Assembly (NCBI RefSeq): GCF_013318015.2
Contig: NZ_CP115842.1
Span: 806,001 to 870,000 of the forward strand
Origin: Agrobacterium tumefaciens
Lineage (GTDB): Bacteria; Pseudomonadota; Alphaproteobacteria; Rhizobiales; Rhizobiaceae
Reading direction: 5' to 3'
Length of the DNA stretch: 64,000 nt
Shown: in pieces, positions 35,397 to 44,984 of the stretch
Layout: the number at the start of each line of letters is the position of its first letter
Position numbering within the stretch: position 1 is the stretch's first letter
The notes under the pieces: generated by a model
The model's input: only the letters and a program-made list of their open reading frames with translations
Database searches by the model: none
Told to the model about the DNA's origin: nothing
Position numbers and translations under genes: made by a program

Positions 35397-35630
35397 ATGG
35401 TGGCGTCTACCGCAGCAATACTTGAACAGGACAATGCAGACGAGATTCTGGCGCTCGGGCGGATGGTTTCCTATCTTTGCCAGCGCTCCAAATCTCTGGA
35501 ACTGGGGATGTCGACCTATTTCCTGGAAATGGCATTGCTGTCGCTGGCCCAGGACATCAATCAGCATGGCTCGCTACCGGCTGGCGCAGAAATGAACGGC
35601 AGCGGTTTCGCACACGCCGAACTCCATTAA
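35397..35630 (+). CDS. Small hypothetical protein, 77 aa
   Basis: ATG 35397 is preceded by GAGAGGGAATC. The product (MVASTAAILEQDNADEILAL, ending SGFAHAELH) is acidic and mostly helical, with LGMSTYFLEMALLSLAQDIN in the middle. No domain is recognised; it has the look of a small regulatory or partner protein. Two hairpins follow it, so it probably ends a transcript that starts with the XRE gene. Confidence 0.7.
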   Translation: MVASTAAILEQDNADEILALGRMVSYLCQRSKSLELGMSTYFLEMALLSLAQDINQHGSLPAGAEMNGSGFAHAELH

Positions 35631-35670
35631 AACACCGCTTTTTAACGACCGCGTCTGCAATTGCGCAGAG

Positions 35671-35693
35671 CCGCAGACATTTTTCGTCTGCGG
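35671..35693. terminator. 8-bp hairpin, possible terminator
   Basis: Arms CCGCAGAC (35671-35678) and GTCTGCGG (35686-35693) enclose a T-rich loop, 40 bases after the 77-aa gene. The tail is not U-rich, so it may work only together with the stronger hairpin at 35769. Confidence 0.4.
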
Positions 35694-35768
35694 TTCCGGC
35701 TGGGCTGAAACACACCGGACGCATATATTTTTTAGTCAACTCCAAGAACTTTTGTTCCCAGCATTTGT

Positions 35769-35800
35769 CGAGGCCCGGTTTTTACCGGGCCTCGATTTGT
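35769..35800. terminator. 11-bp hairpin between convergent genes
   Basis: Perfect arms CGAGGCCCGGT (35769-35779) and ACCGGGCCTCG (35784-35794) enclose TTTT. It stands between the plus-strand 77-aa gene and the minus-strand xylose-type ABC operon and probably terminates in both directions; the plus-strand tail is ATTTGT. Confidence 0.65.
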
Positions 35801-35830
35801 AGTGGAAGTAAAGACGACAGAATTCTGTCG

Positions 35831-36613
35831 TCAGGCAACGACCGCGCCCGGACCCGCCACAGCACCCGGCGGCACCTTGCCCAGAATAATCATGCCGAGG
35901 ACCTCGTCCTTCGTCACATCTTCCGTGCGGGCATGGCCGACCACCTTGCCGTTTTTCATGACGAACACCCGGTCGGCGAGATCGAAGACGTCATGGATAT
36001 CGTGGCTGATGAGGAAGATGCCGATGCCCTGCCGTTTCAGTTCCTTGACGAGATCGCCGACCTGTGCCGTTTCCTGCGGCCCGAGTGCTGCCGTCGGTTC
36101 GTCCATGATGAGGATGCGGGCATCGAACAGAATGGCGCGGGCGATTGCCACGGACTGCCGCTGGCCACCGGAAAGCGCCTTCACCGGCTCCTTGAACCGC
36201 CGGAAATTGGGGTTGAGACGCCCCATGACCTCGCGGGCCGAAGCTTCCATGGCGACATCATCCAATGTTCCCCATTTCGTCTTCAGCTCGCGGCCGAGAT
36301 AAAGATTGGCCGCCGCATCGACATTATCCGCCACCGCCAGCGTCTGGTAGATGGTTTCGATGCCGTATTTCTTGGCGTCGCGGGGATTGCGGATATCCGC
36401 ATCCTCGCCGTTGATGAGGATGTCGCCCCCATCCCGCCGGTATGCACCGGACAATATCTTGATGAGCGTCGATTTGCCGGCGCCGTTGTGGCCAAGAAGG
36501 GCCACAACCTCACCTGGGAAAAGATCGACAGAGGCGTTTTCCACCGCATGGATACCACCGAAGGAAATGGAAATATTGCGCATTTCCACGAGGGGCGTGA
36601 CTTGTTCCGTCAT
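35831..36613 (-). CDS. xylG: Xylose-type ABC transporter ATPase, single-domain
   Basis: The 260-aa subunit has one nucleotide-binding domain: Walker [11 protein letters not shown], signature [15 protein letters not shown], Walker [13 protein letters not shown] and H-loop [12 protein letters not shown]2 ATPases of enteric bacteria (XylG, RbsA) are tandem duplicates of about 500 aa; this half-size form is the kind seen in FrcA-like alphaproteobacterial systems. It would energise the permease encoded 18 bases upstream. The name xylG is by operon context and the substrate could be another pentose or hexose. Confidence 0.88.
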   Translation of the reverse strand: MTEQVTPLVEMRNISISFGGIHAVENASVDLFPGEVVALLGHNGAGKSTLIKILSGAYRRDGGDILINGEDADIRNPRDAKKYGIETIYQTLAVADNVDAAANLYLGRELKTKWGTLDDVAMEASAREVMGRLNPNFRRFKEPVKALSGGQRQSVAIARAILFDARILIMDEPTAALGPQETAQVGDLVKELKRQGIGIFLISHDIHDVFDLADRVFVMKNGKVVGHARTEDVTKDEVLGMIILGKVPPGAVAGPGAVVA

Positions 36614-36631
36614 TGGGGTTCTCCTCGGTTC

Positions 36632-37945
36632 TTACTTGGCGCGGGCGCGGTAGATGGTGTCGAGCCAGACGGCGACGACCAGAACCACACCGACGACGAT
36701 GCGCTGAAAGGGCGTATCGATGCCCACAAGCACCATGCCGGATTGCAGCGATTGCATGACGAGCGCGCCGAGCATCGCGCCCGCTATGGTGCCGACGCCG
36801 CCGGCGAGCGACGTGCCGCCGATGACCGCCGCCGCGATCGTATAAAGTTCATCCAGTTCACCCTGGGCATTGGTGGCCGCGTTGAGGCGGGCAGTCGAGA
36901 TTGCCGCAGCGATGGCGCATAGAACGCCCATCAGCGTGAATATCTTGACCGTGACCCAGCGGGTCTTGATGCCGGCGAGTTCCGCCGCCTCCGGGTTGCC
37001 GCCGATTGCGAACACATAGCGTCCGAAGCGCAGCCGCGTCGCGATGAAGGTCATGACAGCACCGACGGCAAGCGCCATCAGCACCGGAATGGCAATGCCG
37101 TGCGGAATGAACAGACCACCATCCGGCCAGGTAATGCCATTGGCATCGGCATAGTTGCGGGCAATGTTGACCGGCCAGGGATAGCTGTTGACGACAGCTA
37201 CGAAACCGACGACGACGACGCAGCCAAGTGCCACCAGGAAATATTCCGCCCAGACGGGCCGCAGCGGAAAACCGAAACGGCGACGCTGGTGGCGGGAATT
37301 CAGGATTGCCGCGACAATGGCGACGCAGGCGGCAATGGCTGCGATCCAGCTCCATGTCGCGCCGATCGAGCCGCTGGTGCCGCCACCCATCAGGCGGAAG
37401 GTGGAATCCATCGGCGCCACGGTGCGGCCGCTGGTGACGAACCATGTGCCACCGCGCCAGACCAGCAGACCGCCAAGCGTGACGATGAAGGACGGCACGT
37501 TCAGGAAGGCGATGATCGAGCCCTGCAGCATGCCGATCGCTCCGCCGACGAAAATGCCGACCAGAAGCGTGACGATCCATGTCGCCCAATGTTCAAAGCC
37601 GAGGAGCTGCGGCAGGATTTCCGCCTGCATGACACCCATGATCATGCCGGAAAAACCGAGGATCGACCCGACCGACAGATCGATGTTGCGGGTAACGATG
37701 ACAAGCACCATGCCTGTCGCCATCACCGCGACAGAAGCGGTCTGGACGGAGAGGTTCCAGAGGTTTCTCGGCGTCAGGAACAGCCCGCCCGAAAGAATAT
37801 GGAAACCGATCCAGATCAGAAGAAGCGCGCCGACCATGCCGAGCAGCCGGGTATCAAGCTCCGTGGCACTGATGAAACGCGAAATCGAGCCCGTCTTTTC
37901 CGTCTTGGGGGACGCTGTGGAATTGGATTGTGTCATGTCGGCCAT
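36632..37945 (-). CDS. xylH: Xylose-type ABC transporter permease
   Basis: The product (437 aa from ATG 37945, MADMTQSNSTASP) is a CUT2 permease with about ten to twelve hydrophobic segments and motifs such as LVIVTRNIDLSVGSILGF and FAIGGNPEAAELAGIKT, shared by XylH and RbsC families. The extra central region (RHQRRRFGFPLRPVWAEYFL) is typical of XylH-size permeases. The AAGGAGG box is about nine bases upstream; ATG 37936 is an alternative. It follows the binding-protein gene after an 80-base gap with a strong hairpin. Confidence 0.9.
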   Translation of the reverse strand: MADMTQSNSTASPKTEKTGSISRFISATELDTRLLGMVGALLLIWIGFHILSGGLFLTPRNLWNLSVQTASVAVMATGMVLVIVTRNIDLSVGSILGFSGMIMGVMQAEILPQLLGFEHWATWIVTLLVGIFVGGAIGMLQGSIIAFLNVPSFIVTLGGLLVWRGGTWFVTSGRTVAPMDSTFRLMGGGTSGSIGATWSWIAAIAACVAIVAAILNSRHQRRRFGFPLRPVWAEYFLVALGCVVVVGFVAVVNSYPWPVNIARNYADANGITWPDGGLFIPHGIAIPVLMALAVGAVMTFIATRLRFGRYVFAIGGNPEAAELAGIKTRWVTVKIFTLMGVLCAIAAAISTARLNAATNAQGELDELYTIAAAVIGGTSLAGGVGTIAGAMLGALVMQSLQSGMVLVGIDTPFQRIVVGVVLVVAVWLDTIYRARAK

Positions 37946-37973
37946 GGCCTGCCGGTCCTCCTTACATCTGAAA

Positions 37974-38005
37974 GGCGCCGCGCCACGTATCAGTGGCGCG
38001 GCGCC
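37974..38005 (-). repeat. Intercistronic 13-bp hairpin between xylF- and xylH-like genes
   Basis: Perfect arms GGCGCCGCGCCAC (37974-37986) and GTGGCGCGGCGCC (37993-38005) are separated by six bases. On the minus strand only TTTCAG follows, so it is more likely an mRNA-stabilising or attenuating structure than a full terminator. It would raise the yield of binding protein over membrane subunits. Confidence 0.65.
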
Positions 38006-38025
38006 CAAACATCAACCTAGCGGTC

Positions 38026-39066
38026 TCAGTTGCAGGCCTTGACGGATCCGGCCTTTACACCCTGGCAGGCCGTTTCCTTCTTGATCCAGCCGGCGTCGAT
38101 GACGACGTTCAGATTGTCCTTGGTAATGGCGATGGGCTTGAGGAAGACTGACTGCATCGTCACTTTTTTCGGACCGCCATCAAAAGCGGCAACGCCCTTG
38201 ATTTCCGTCATCTTCTTGCCGCCCGCAAGTTCCAGCGCGATGCCGGCAGCTTCCTTGCCGAGTTCGCGGCTATCCTTCCAGACAGATACCGTCTGCGTGC
38301 CGAGCGCTACGCGGTTGAGCGCGGCGAAGTCCGCATCCTGACCGGATACAGGAACAGAACCTGCGAGGCCCTGCGCGGCAAGAGCGGCAATTGCGCCACC
38401 GGCCGTTCCGTCGTTCGAGGCGACGACCGCATCGACCTTGTTGTTATTCTTGGTCAGGAACTGCTCCATGTTCTTCTGGGCATTTTCCGGCTTCCAGCCA
38501 TCGGTATAGGCTTCGCCGACATTCTTGATCTTGCCCGCGTCGACAGCGGCCTTCAGAACTTCCTGCTGTCCGGCAAAAAGAAAGTCCGCATTCGGATCGG
38601 AAGACGAACCCTTGATGAAGACGTAGTTGCCTTCCGGCTTGACCTTGAAGACTTCGGCGGCCTGAAGGCGACCGACTTCCTTGTTGTCGAAAGTGATGTA
38701 GAAGGCGTTCTTGTTTTCGATCAGGCGGTCGTAACCCACCACCGGAATACCTTCAGCGACGGCCTTTTCAACGGCCGGGCCAATCGCGTCGCTGTCCTGC
38801 GCAAGAATGATCAACGCATTGGCGCCCTGGGAAATCAGCGATTCCACGTCAGTCAGCTGTTTTGCGGCGGACGACTGCGCATCGGCGGAAATATACTTCG
38901 CACCGGCCTTGTCGAGAGCTGCCTTGATTGCCGCCTCATCCGTCTTCCAGCGCTCTTCCTGGAAATTGGACCAGGAAACGCCAACGACGAGATCAGCAGC
39001 AATGGCTGCGGTGTGCAGGGAAACGAGTACAGCTGTACCCGCCAAAAGCTTGGCAAACGAATTCAT
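38026..39066 (-). CDS. xylF: Xylose-type periplasmic binding protein
   Basis: The 346-aa protein has a signal peptide ([20 protein letters not shown], cleavage after AIA) and a periplasmic-binding type I fold with [37 protein letters not shown] and [16 protein letters not shown], which match XylF closely. It should bind D-xylose or a related pentose. The gene heads a three-gene operon (xylF-xylH-xylG order), and a divergent ROK gene lies 242 bases away. No xylA or xylB is present in the window. Confidence 0.93.
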   Translation of the reverse strand: MNSFAKLLAGTAVLVSLHTAAIAADLVVGVSWSNFQEERWKTDEAAIKAALDKAGAKYISADAQSSAAKQLTDVESLISQGANALIILAQDSDAIGPAVEKAVAEGIPVVGYDRLIENKNAFYITFDNKEVGRLQAAEVFKVKPEGNYVFIKGSSSDPNADFLFAGQQEVLKAAVDAGKIKNVGEAYTDGWKPENAQKNMEQFLTKNNNKVDAVVASNDGTAGGAIAALAAQGLAGSVPVSGQDADFAALNRVALGTQTVSVWKDSRELGKEAAGIALELAGGKKMTEIKGVAAFDGGPKKVTMQSVFLKPIAITKDNLNVVIDAGWIKKETACQGVKAGSVKACN

Positions 39067-39148
39067 GATGTCCTCCCGGTAAGGGCGAAGCCTGCACCTC
39101 CATGCAGGGAAAACGCCCGGAAAAAGCTGTCGGGCTCTGTGATTTCAC

Positions 39149-39173
39149 AATTTTCTCGACAGTCGAGAAAATT
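39149..39173. promoter_or_regulatory. Predicted XylR operator (12+12 bp palindrome)
   Basis: Arms AATTTTCTCGAC (39149-39160) and GTCGAGAAAATT (39162-39173) form a perfect inverted repeat about a single central A. It is located between the binding-protein gene and the divergent ROK regulator gene, 82 bases upstream of the former start, so one bound repressor could control both promoters. Confidence 0.82.
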
Positions 39174-39308
39174 AATGTCAGAGATTCCCCATGCTGTCAA
39201 CAACGGCTGCGGGCAGCATCCGGGTGCCTTGATCTTGCTCGTGGCGTGCGCCATCAGAGGGGATAAGCACGACAGGAAAAAAGCCGTTCAGGGAGCATAC
39301 CCCAGCCC

Positions 39309-40541
39309 ATGTCCGCCATTGCAAGCACGGAACTGGTGCGCCAGAAAAACAGCCTGTCGGTGATGGCAGCGCTGCGCCTTCATGGCAGCCTATCCCATAC
39401 GGACATGTCCTCCTTCACCGGGCTTGCCTCCGCCACCGTTTCCGCAATCACCATGGAACTCGAGCGGGCCGGCCTAATCCTGCGCAAAGAGCAGCTAGCC
39501 GCCGCCGGGCGCGGGCGGCCGCGCATCCTCTTTGGGCCTGATGGTGCTTTCTGCCACGTCGCCATCGTCATCATTTCGTCCGACAGCGTGCAATATTCGT
39601 TGGTCGACTATGCCGGCAAGCTGGTGGACCGCTTCACCGAGCAGAGGATCACGGCTGAAAAAGGGTCGTTCGGCGACTCGATCCTCTCCGGCCTTGCACG
39701 GCTTGCGGACCGTTCGCGCATCGACCGGCACGACATTCTCCAGGTGTCGATCAGCAGCAAGGGGCTTGTGGACGCGGCAGCGGCGGTGCTCGTCTGGTCG
39801 CCGGTGCTCGGCACCGAAAAGATAGATTTCCAGCAGCTCATTTCTCAGGACGGCCGCATCCGCGTGACGCTGAACAACGAAACGCTGCTGGCCGCAAAAG
39901 CCATCTGGATGCAGGAGCAGGCAAAGGACGGCCCGAAACCGGAGGCACTTGTCACCCTATCGCTCGGCCACAGCATTGGCCTCGGCATTGCCCGCGCCGC
40001 GGGTGGAGGGATAGAGGTTAGCGCCCCCAATTTCGGACATATGCTGCATCTGGCCGATGGCGCCCTTTGCCGCTGCGGCACCAGAGGCTGTATCGAGGCC
40101 TATTCAGGGTTTTATGCAATCCTGCGTTCGGCATTCGAGGCCCCGCCGCAGGCGGAACCGGCAAAATTCGTGCCGATTGCCGAAGTGGACAAGATCGCCG
40201 CTTCCGCCCGCGCCGGCGGGCGCATGGCGCGGCTTGCCTTCCGCACAGCCGGGCTTGCACTCGGCAACGGCCTTTCACGTCTGTTCAGCCTGCACGGCCA
40301 TATGCCGGTCTTCATCACTGGCCCCGGCACACGCTATTTCGATCTTCTGGAAATCGGCCTTCACGATGGCCTTGCGCAATCGCAGTCGGTCCGCTTCGGC
40401 GGAATGCCAAAAATCGGCATCGCGCCCAACGAACCGGAACTGGTGTTCGAAGGGCATATGGAACACGCTCTGTCCGCCGCCGACGACTATATATTGAGCG
40501 CCGATGGCCCTGAAAGAGCGGCAAGGAACTCGGGGAACTGA
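39309..40541 (+). CDS. xylR: ROK-family repressor, XylR-like
   Basis: The 410-aa protein has an N-terminal winged helix (SLSHTDMSSFTGLASATVSA, wing GRGRPRI) and a ROK domain with LSLGHSIGLGI and the zinc motif CRCGTRGCIEAY (C-x-C-G-x2-G-C-x-E). It lies divergent to the xylose-type operon with a perfect palindrome between. It would repress uptake genes until xylose binds, as ROK XylR proteins do. The ATG 39309 has GGGAG 13 bases upstream, somewhat far. It is convergent with glpD, 19 bases away. Confidence 0.88.
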   Translation: MSAIASTELVRQKNSLSVMAALRLHGSLSHTDMSSFTGLASATVSAITMELERAGLILRKEQLAAAGRGRPRILFGPDGAFCHVAIVIISSDSVQYSLVDYAGKLVDRFTEQRITAEKGSFGDSILSGLARLADRSRIDRHDILQVSISSKGLVDAAAAVLVWSPVLGTEKIDFQQLISQDGRIRVTLNNETLLAAKAIWMQEQAKDGPKPEALVTLSLGHSIGLGIARAAGGGIEVSAPNFGHMLHLADGALCRCGTRGCIEAYSGFYAILRSAFEAPPQAEPAKFVPIAEVDKIAASARAGGRMARLAFRTAGLALGNGLSRLFSLHGHMPVFITGPGTRYFDLLEIGLHDGLAQSQSVRFGGMPKIGIAPNEPELVFEGHMEHALSAADDYILSADGPERAARNSGN

Positions 40542-40560
40542 CGGGACAACTCGTAAAAGC

Positions 40561-42105
40561 TCAGGCCTGCTCCGTCACGGCTTCGCCCTTTTCCTTGACA
40601 CCAGTCAGCGTGGAAACGAATTCATCCAGAGCGGCAGCCTCGTCCCTGCTCAACCGCAGGCCCTGTTTAGTGCGCCGCCAGAGAATATCCTCTGCTGCAA
40701 AGGCCCATTCGTGTTCCACCAGCCAGCGCACTTCGCATTCGTAAAGTGTGCCGCCGAAATGCCGACCGAGGCCGGAAACATCGGTGGCGACACCGAGCAG
40801 TTCCGCAGCCTTCGTGCCGTAGTTTCTGATGAGCCGCTCGGCATGGCGTCCATCAAGGAATGGGTAACGGGAGACAAGCGCCCTCACCTGGGCGTCATAT
40901 CTCTCCACCCCGAAGTCACCGCCCGGCAGATACGATCCCGCCGTCCAGGGCTTGCCCTTTTCTCCGATGGCTGCGCCGATCTTTTCCAGAGCATGTTCCG
41001 CCAGCCGCCGGTAGGTGGTCAGCTTGCCGCCGAAGATATTGAGTAGCGGCGCTTCGCCCTCTGCCTCTTCAACCTTCAGCACATAGTCGCGTGTGGCTTC
41101 CTGCGCCTTTGAAGCGCCATCATCGAAAAGCGGGCGCACGCCGGAATAGGTCCAGACGATATCATCCGGCTTCACCGGCTCGCTGAAATATTCGCTGGCG
41201 GCATTGCAGAGATAGGAAATCTCTTCCTCAGAGATGCGCACCTTGGCCGGATCGCCCTTATAGTCGCGGTCCGTGGTGCCGATCAGCGTAAAATCTTGCT
41301 CATAGGGAATGGCGAAGATGATGCGGTTGTCCGGGTTCTGGAAGAAATAGGCGCGCGGATCGGAAAACTTCCTGCGCACGATGATGTGGCTGCCCTGCAC
41401 GAGACGAACATTGTGCACATCGTTGCGGCCGAACACGCCGGACAGCACGTTATCCACCCACGGGCCAGCGGCATTCACCAGCATGCGCGCTCTGTGCGTG
41501 GCTGAACGGCCGGTCTTTTCGTCCAGCGTCTCGATAAGCCACACGCCGCCTTCGCGCCGTGCGGAAACGACCCGCGTGCGGTTCATGATCGTCGCACCGC
41601 GATCCGCCGCGTCACGCGCATTCAGAACTACGAAACGGGCATCGTCCACCCAGCCGTCGGAATATTCGAAAGCCTTGGCAAAGACCGGCTTCAGAGGTTT
41701 GCCTGCCGGGTCCTGCCGAAGATCGACCGTGCGCGTCGGCGGCAAAAGCTTGCGGCCGCCGAGGTTGTCGTAAAGAAAGAGGCCAAGCCGGACCATCCAT
41801 GCCGGACGCACGCCGCCTTTCTGGAGCGGCAGGACGAAGCGCATGGGCCAGATGACGTGCGGGGCCATGGACCACAGAATTTCACGCTCCATCAAGGCTT
41901 CGCGCACCAGACGAAACTCATAATGTTCGAGATAGCGCAGGCCGCCATGAATGAGCTTGGTGGCTGCCGAAGACGTACCGGAGGCAAAATCGCCCTTTTC
42001 CGCAAGCGCCACGGAATAGCCCCTACCCACGGCATCGCGGGCAATGCCGCAACCATTAACGCCACCGCCGATGACAAAAAGATCGAATATGTTTTCGCCG
42101 GACAT
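40561..42105 (-). CDS. glpD: Glycerol-3-phosphate dehydrogenase, FAD-dependent
   Basis: The 514-aa enzyme has an N-terminal FAD Rossmann motif (FVIGGGVNGCGIARDAVGRG), the family stretch ATKLIHGGLRYLEHYEF and C-terminal GGKLTTYRRLAEHALEK. It oxidises sn-glycerol 3-phosphate to dihydroxyacetone phosphate at the inner face of the membrane and feeds electrons to quinone. ATG 42105 is chosen for its GGGAGG box; an upstream codon at 42135 lacks one. The gene stands alone with a GlpR-like site upstream. It could use the glycerol 3-phosphate released by the phosphodiesterase at 21527. Confidence 0.95.
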   Translation of the reverse strand: MSGENIFDLFVIGGGVNGCGIARDAVGRGYSVALAEKGDFASGTSSAATKLIHGGLRYLEHYEFRLVREALMEREILWSMAPHVIWPMRFVLPLQKGGVRPAWMVRLGLFLYDNLGGRKLLPPTRTVDLRQDPAGKPLKPVFAKAFEYSDGWVDDARFVVLNARDAADRGATIMNRTRVVSARREGGVWLIETLDEKTGRSATHRARMLVNAAGPWVDNVLSGVFGRNDVHNVRLVQGSHIIVRRKFSDPRAYFFQNPDNRIIFAIPYEQDFTLIGTTDRDYKGDPAKVRISEEEISYLCNAASEYFSEPVKPDDIVWTYSGVRPLFDDGASKAQEATRDYVLKVEEAEGEAPLLNIFGGKLTTYRRLAEHALEKIGAAIGEKGKPWTAGSYLPGGDFGVERYDAQVRALVSRYPFLDGRHAERLIRNYGTKAAELLGVATDVSGLGRHFGGTLYECEVRWLVEHEWAFAAEDILWRRTKQGLRLSRDEAAALDEFVSTLTGVKEKGEAVTEQA

Positions 42106-42170
42106 AGGGCCTCCCAAAACAGCGCCGGGGACCATTTTCCCCTACGTTGAAAGATTATCGTCATAAAAAC

Positions 42171-42206
42171 GAAAACAAAACGAATGTCAAAAGAAAACAA
42201 ACGAAA
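42171..42206. promoter_or_regulatory. Predicted GlpR/DeoR-type operator: two direct repeats
   Basis: Two near-identical boxes, GAAAACAAAACGAA (42171-42184) and GAAAACAAACGAAA (42193-42206), are spaced 22 bases start to start, two helical turns. They are 66 bases upstream of glpD. Read on the minus strand they give TTTCGTTT-type units, the form used by DeoR-family GlpR proteins. No glpR gene is in the window. Confidence 0.6.
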
Positions 42207-42294
42207 CCCATGTTTTCAGCACAAGCGAACGGCAACTGCCGCCGGTGAATCACGTCGCCAGCGTGTTTCGGGATGTCGGTACGGGGTCTGTGTT

Positions 42295-42711
42295 TCAGAC
42301 GTGTGTCGGAGTGACCTGCTCAAGCTCGTAAAGCACGCCGCCCATATCCTTTGGATGCAGGAAGAGAACGGGATTGCCATGCGCGCCGATCTTCGGCTCG
42401 CCATCACCTAAAATGCGGATGCCTTTTTGGACGAGATCGTCTCGCACGGCCAGAATATCCGGCACCTCAAAGCACAGATGATGCGTGCCGCCACCCGGAT
42501 TTCTTTCGAGGAAGGCGGTAATCGGGGAGTTCTCTCCAAGCGGATGAAGAAGTTCGATCTTGGTATTGTCAGCCTGAACGAAAACCACTGTCACGCCGTG
42601 TTCGGGCAGGGTTTGCGGCTCGGAAACTTGAGCGCCAAGCGCCCTGTATCGCGAAACCGCGGCATTAAGATCGGGCACGGCAAGGGCGACGTGGTTCAAT
42701 CTTCCGAACAT
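42295..42711 (-). CDS. mce: Methylmalonyl-CoA epimerase
   Basis: The 138-aa protein is a glyoxalase/VOC fold enzyme: MFGRLNHVALAVPDLNAAVS at the start, then HHLCFEVPDI and a C-terminal VLYELEQ carrying the metal-binding His, His and Glu positions. It interconverts (S)- and (R)-methylmalonyl-CoA between propionyl-CoA carboxylase and the mutase. ATG 42711 with AGAGGAA upstream is the start; the longer open frame to 43413 is a shadow of the mutase gene. It lies 13 bases after the mutase. Confidence 0.93.
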   Translation of the reverse strand: MFGRLNHVALAVPDLNAAVSRYRALGAQVSEPQTLPEHGVTVVFVQADNTKIELLHPLGENSPITAFLERNPGGGTHHLCFEVPDILAVRDDLVQKGIRILGDGEPKIGAHGNPVLFLHPKDMGGVLYELEQVTPTHV

Positions 42712-42724
42712 GGCCGTATTCCTC

Positions 42725-44866
42725 TCACGCGTTGCGCCGGATGCCTTCGAGCAGATCGAGAACCTTGTTGGCCGCATCCATGACATTGGTGCCGGGTCCG
42801 AAAATCGCCGAAACGCCGTGGTCCAGCAGGAACTGGTAATCCTGGCGTGGGATGACGCCGCCGACGACGACGATGATGTCCTGGGCACCCTTCTGCTTGA
42901 GCGCCTCCACAAGCTGCGGTGCGAGCGTCTTGTGGCCTGCGGCAAGCGACGACATGCCGACCACATGCACCTTGTTCTGAACCGCAAGATCGGCTGCCTC
43001 GGCAGGCGTCTGGAACAGCGGCCCGGCCAGCACATCGAAACCGATATCACCAAAGGCCGACGCGATAACCTTCGCGCCGCGATCATGCCCGTCCTGCCCG
43101 AGCTTTGCGACCATGATGCGCGGTTTGACGCCGAGCCGTTCTGCCACGCCGGAAAGCCGCGTAGCGAGCGTGGCAAGCTCCGGCTCGTCCTTGTAGGCTT
43201 CTCCGTAAATATCCTCCACCACTTCCGGCACGGCAACGTAATCGCCGAAGACGGCACGCAGCGCATCGGAAATCTCGCCGACGGTAGCGCGGGCGCGGGC
43301 GGCGACGACTGCCGCCTCGAGAATATTACCCTTGCCGCTGCGGGCAATTTCAGACAACGCCGCCAGCGCCTTCGAGAGGTCCCCGCCGTCGCGGCGACGT
43401 TTGGTGTCCTCAAGGCGGCGGATTTGCGCGGCGCGTACGGCGGCGTTGTCGATATCGAGAACGTCGATATCCTCCTCGGTTTCCAGACGGTAGCGGTTGA
43501 CGCCGACGATGACTTCCTCGCCCTTGTCCACGGCCGCCTGCCGACGCGTGGCCGCCTCCTCGATCAATCGCTTGGGCAGGCCTTCGGCCACCGCTTTGGT
43601 CATGCCACCAAGCGCCTCCACCTCCTCAATCAGCGCCCAGGCTTTTTGCGCCAGTTCATCCGTCAGGCTTTCGACGTAGTAGGAACCGGCCAGCGGATCG
43701 ACGACCTTGGTGACGCCGGTTTCATGCTGGAGAATAAGCTGGGTGTTGCGGGCGATGCGGGCGGAAAATTCTGTCGGGAGGGCAATGGCTTCATCAAAGG
43801 AATTGGTGTGCAGCGATTGTGTGCCGCCCAGCACGGCGGACATGGCCTCGAAAGCGGTGCGGACAATGTTATTGTAAGGGTCCTGTTCCTGAAGAGACAC
43901 ACCGGATGTCTGGCAATGGGTGCGCAGCATGAGCGACGACGCCTTTTGCGGCTTGAACTCTTCCATGATGCGCGACCAGAGGAAGCGGGCGGCGCGCAGC
44001 TTTGCGGCCTCCATGAAGAAATTCATGCCGATGGCAAAAAAGAACGACAGGCGGCCGGCGAAATCATCGACATTCAGTCCCTTGGCAAGGGCGGCCCGCA
44101 CATATTCCCGCCCATCCGCCAGCGTGAAGGCAAGCTCCTGCACCAGCGTGGCACCTGCCTCCTGCATGTGATAGCCGGATATCGAAATGGAGTTGAATTT
44201 CGGCATCTCCTTCGCCGTATATTCAATGATATCAGCAATGATACGCATCGAAGGCTCGGGCGGGTAGATATAGGTGTTGCGGACCATGAACTCCTTGAGA
44301 ATGTCGTTCTGGATGGTGCCGGAAAGTGCGGCACGCGAGACACCCTGCTCTTCCCCCGCAACGATGAAATTGGCGAGCACCGGAATGACGGCCCCATTCA
44401 TGGTCATGGAGACGGAGACCTTTTCGAGCGGTATGCCATCGAACAGGATTTTCATGTCCTCGACGCTGTCGATCGCTACGCCTGCCTTACCGACATCGCC
44501 TTCAACGCGCGAGTGGTCGCTGTCATATCCGCGATGAGTGGCAAGATCGAAGGCGACCGAAACACCCTGTTGGCCGGCGGCGAGCGCCTTGCGGTAAAAG
44601 GCGTTGGAAGCTTCGGCAGTCGAAAACCCGGCATATTGGCGGATCGTCCATGGCCGCCCGGCATACATGGTGGCGCGCGGGCCGCGCGTGAAGGGTGCAA
44701 AGCCCGGCAGGCCATCGAGATGTGAAGCCTTTTTCAGGTCATCGGCCGTGTAAAGCGGTTTGACGTCAATGCCTTCGGGCGTATGCCAGACGAGTGCATC
44801 CGGTGAACGCTTCAGCTCCTTTTCGGCAAGCTGCAGCCAATCCCGCACCGTTTTTTCACCCGACAT
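42725..44866 (-). CDS. Methylmalonyl-CoA mutase, adenosylcobalamin-dependent
   Basis: The 713-aa enzyme has the substrate-binding TIM barrel ([43 protein letters not shown]) and a C-terminal B12-binding domain with [13 protein letters not shown], the D-x-H-x2-G motif whose lower-axial His is His594. It converts (R)-methylmalonyl-CoA to succinyl-CoA. Both domains are in a single chain, like the homodimeric rhizobial enzyme (BhbA/McmA). GGGGAG lies just before the start. With epimerase downstream and PccA upstream it completes the propionyl-CoA to succinate route. Adenosylcobalamin could be formed by the PduO-type enzyme at 55343. Confidence 0.96.
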   Translation of the reverse strand: MSGEKTVRDWLQLAEKELKRSPDALVWHTPEGIDVKPLYTADDLKKASHLDGLPGFAPFTRGPRATMYAGRPWTIRQYAGFSTAEASNAFYRKALAAGQQGVSVAFDLATHRGYDSDHSRVEGDVGKAGVAIDSVEDMKILFDGIPLEKVSVSMTMNGAVIPVLANFIVAGEEQGVSRAALSGTIQNDILKEFMVRNTYIYPPEPSMRIIADIIEYTAKEMPKFNSISISGYHMQEAGATLVQELAFTLADGREYVRAALAKGLNVDDFAGRLSFFFAIGMNFFMEAAKLRAARFLWSRIMEEFKPQKASSLMLRTHCQTSGVSLQEQDPYNNIVRTAFEAMSAVLGGTQSLHTNSFDEAIALPTEFSARIARNTQLILQHETGVTKVVDPLAGSYYVESLTDELAQKAWALIEEVEALGGMTKAVAEGLPKRLIEEAATRRQAAVDKGEEVIVGVNRYRLETEEDIDVLDIDNAAVRAAQIRRLEDTKRRRDGGDLSKALAALSEIARSGKGNILEAAVVAARARATVGEISDALRAVFGDYVAVPEVVEDIYGEAYKDEPELATLATRLSGVAERLGVKPRIMVAKLGQDGHDRGAKVIASAFGDIGFDVLAGPLFQTPAEAADLAVQNKVHVVGMSSLAAGHKTLAPQLVEALKQKGAQDIIVVVGGVIPRQDYQFLLDHGVSAIFGPGTNVMDAANKVLDLLEGIRRNA

Positions 44867-44984
44867 GCATATCTCCCCTTCTGCATTTCATTTTCAGTAC
44901 TGTGACTGGTGATCGTGACCGAAATCCAGCCTACCCCGTAACCCGCTCCGCCCCTCATCCGTTCCTCAAAAACGGTATCAAGCC

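Noticed and set aside
36917..38020. Long plus-strand frames over the xylose permease
   Set aside because: Shadows of the permease gene with Arg/Pro/Asp-rich composition and no ribosome site.
42710..44725. 671-codon plus-strand frame
   Set aside because: It is antisense to methylmalonyl-CoA mutase, whose motifs are unmistakable, and has a shadow-like composition rich in His, Arg, Gly and Gln.
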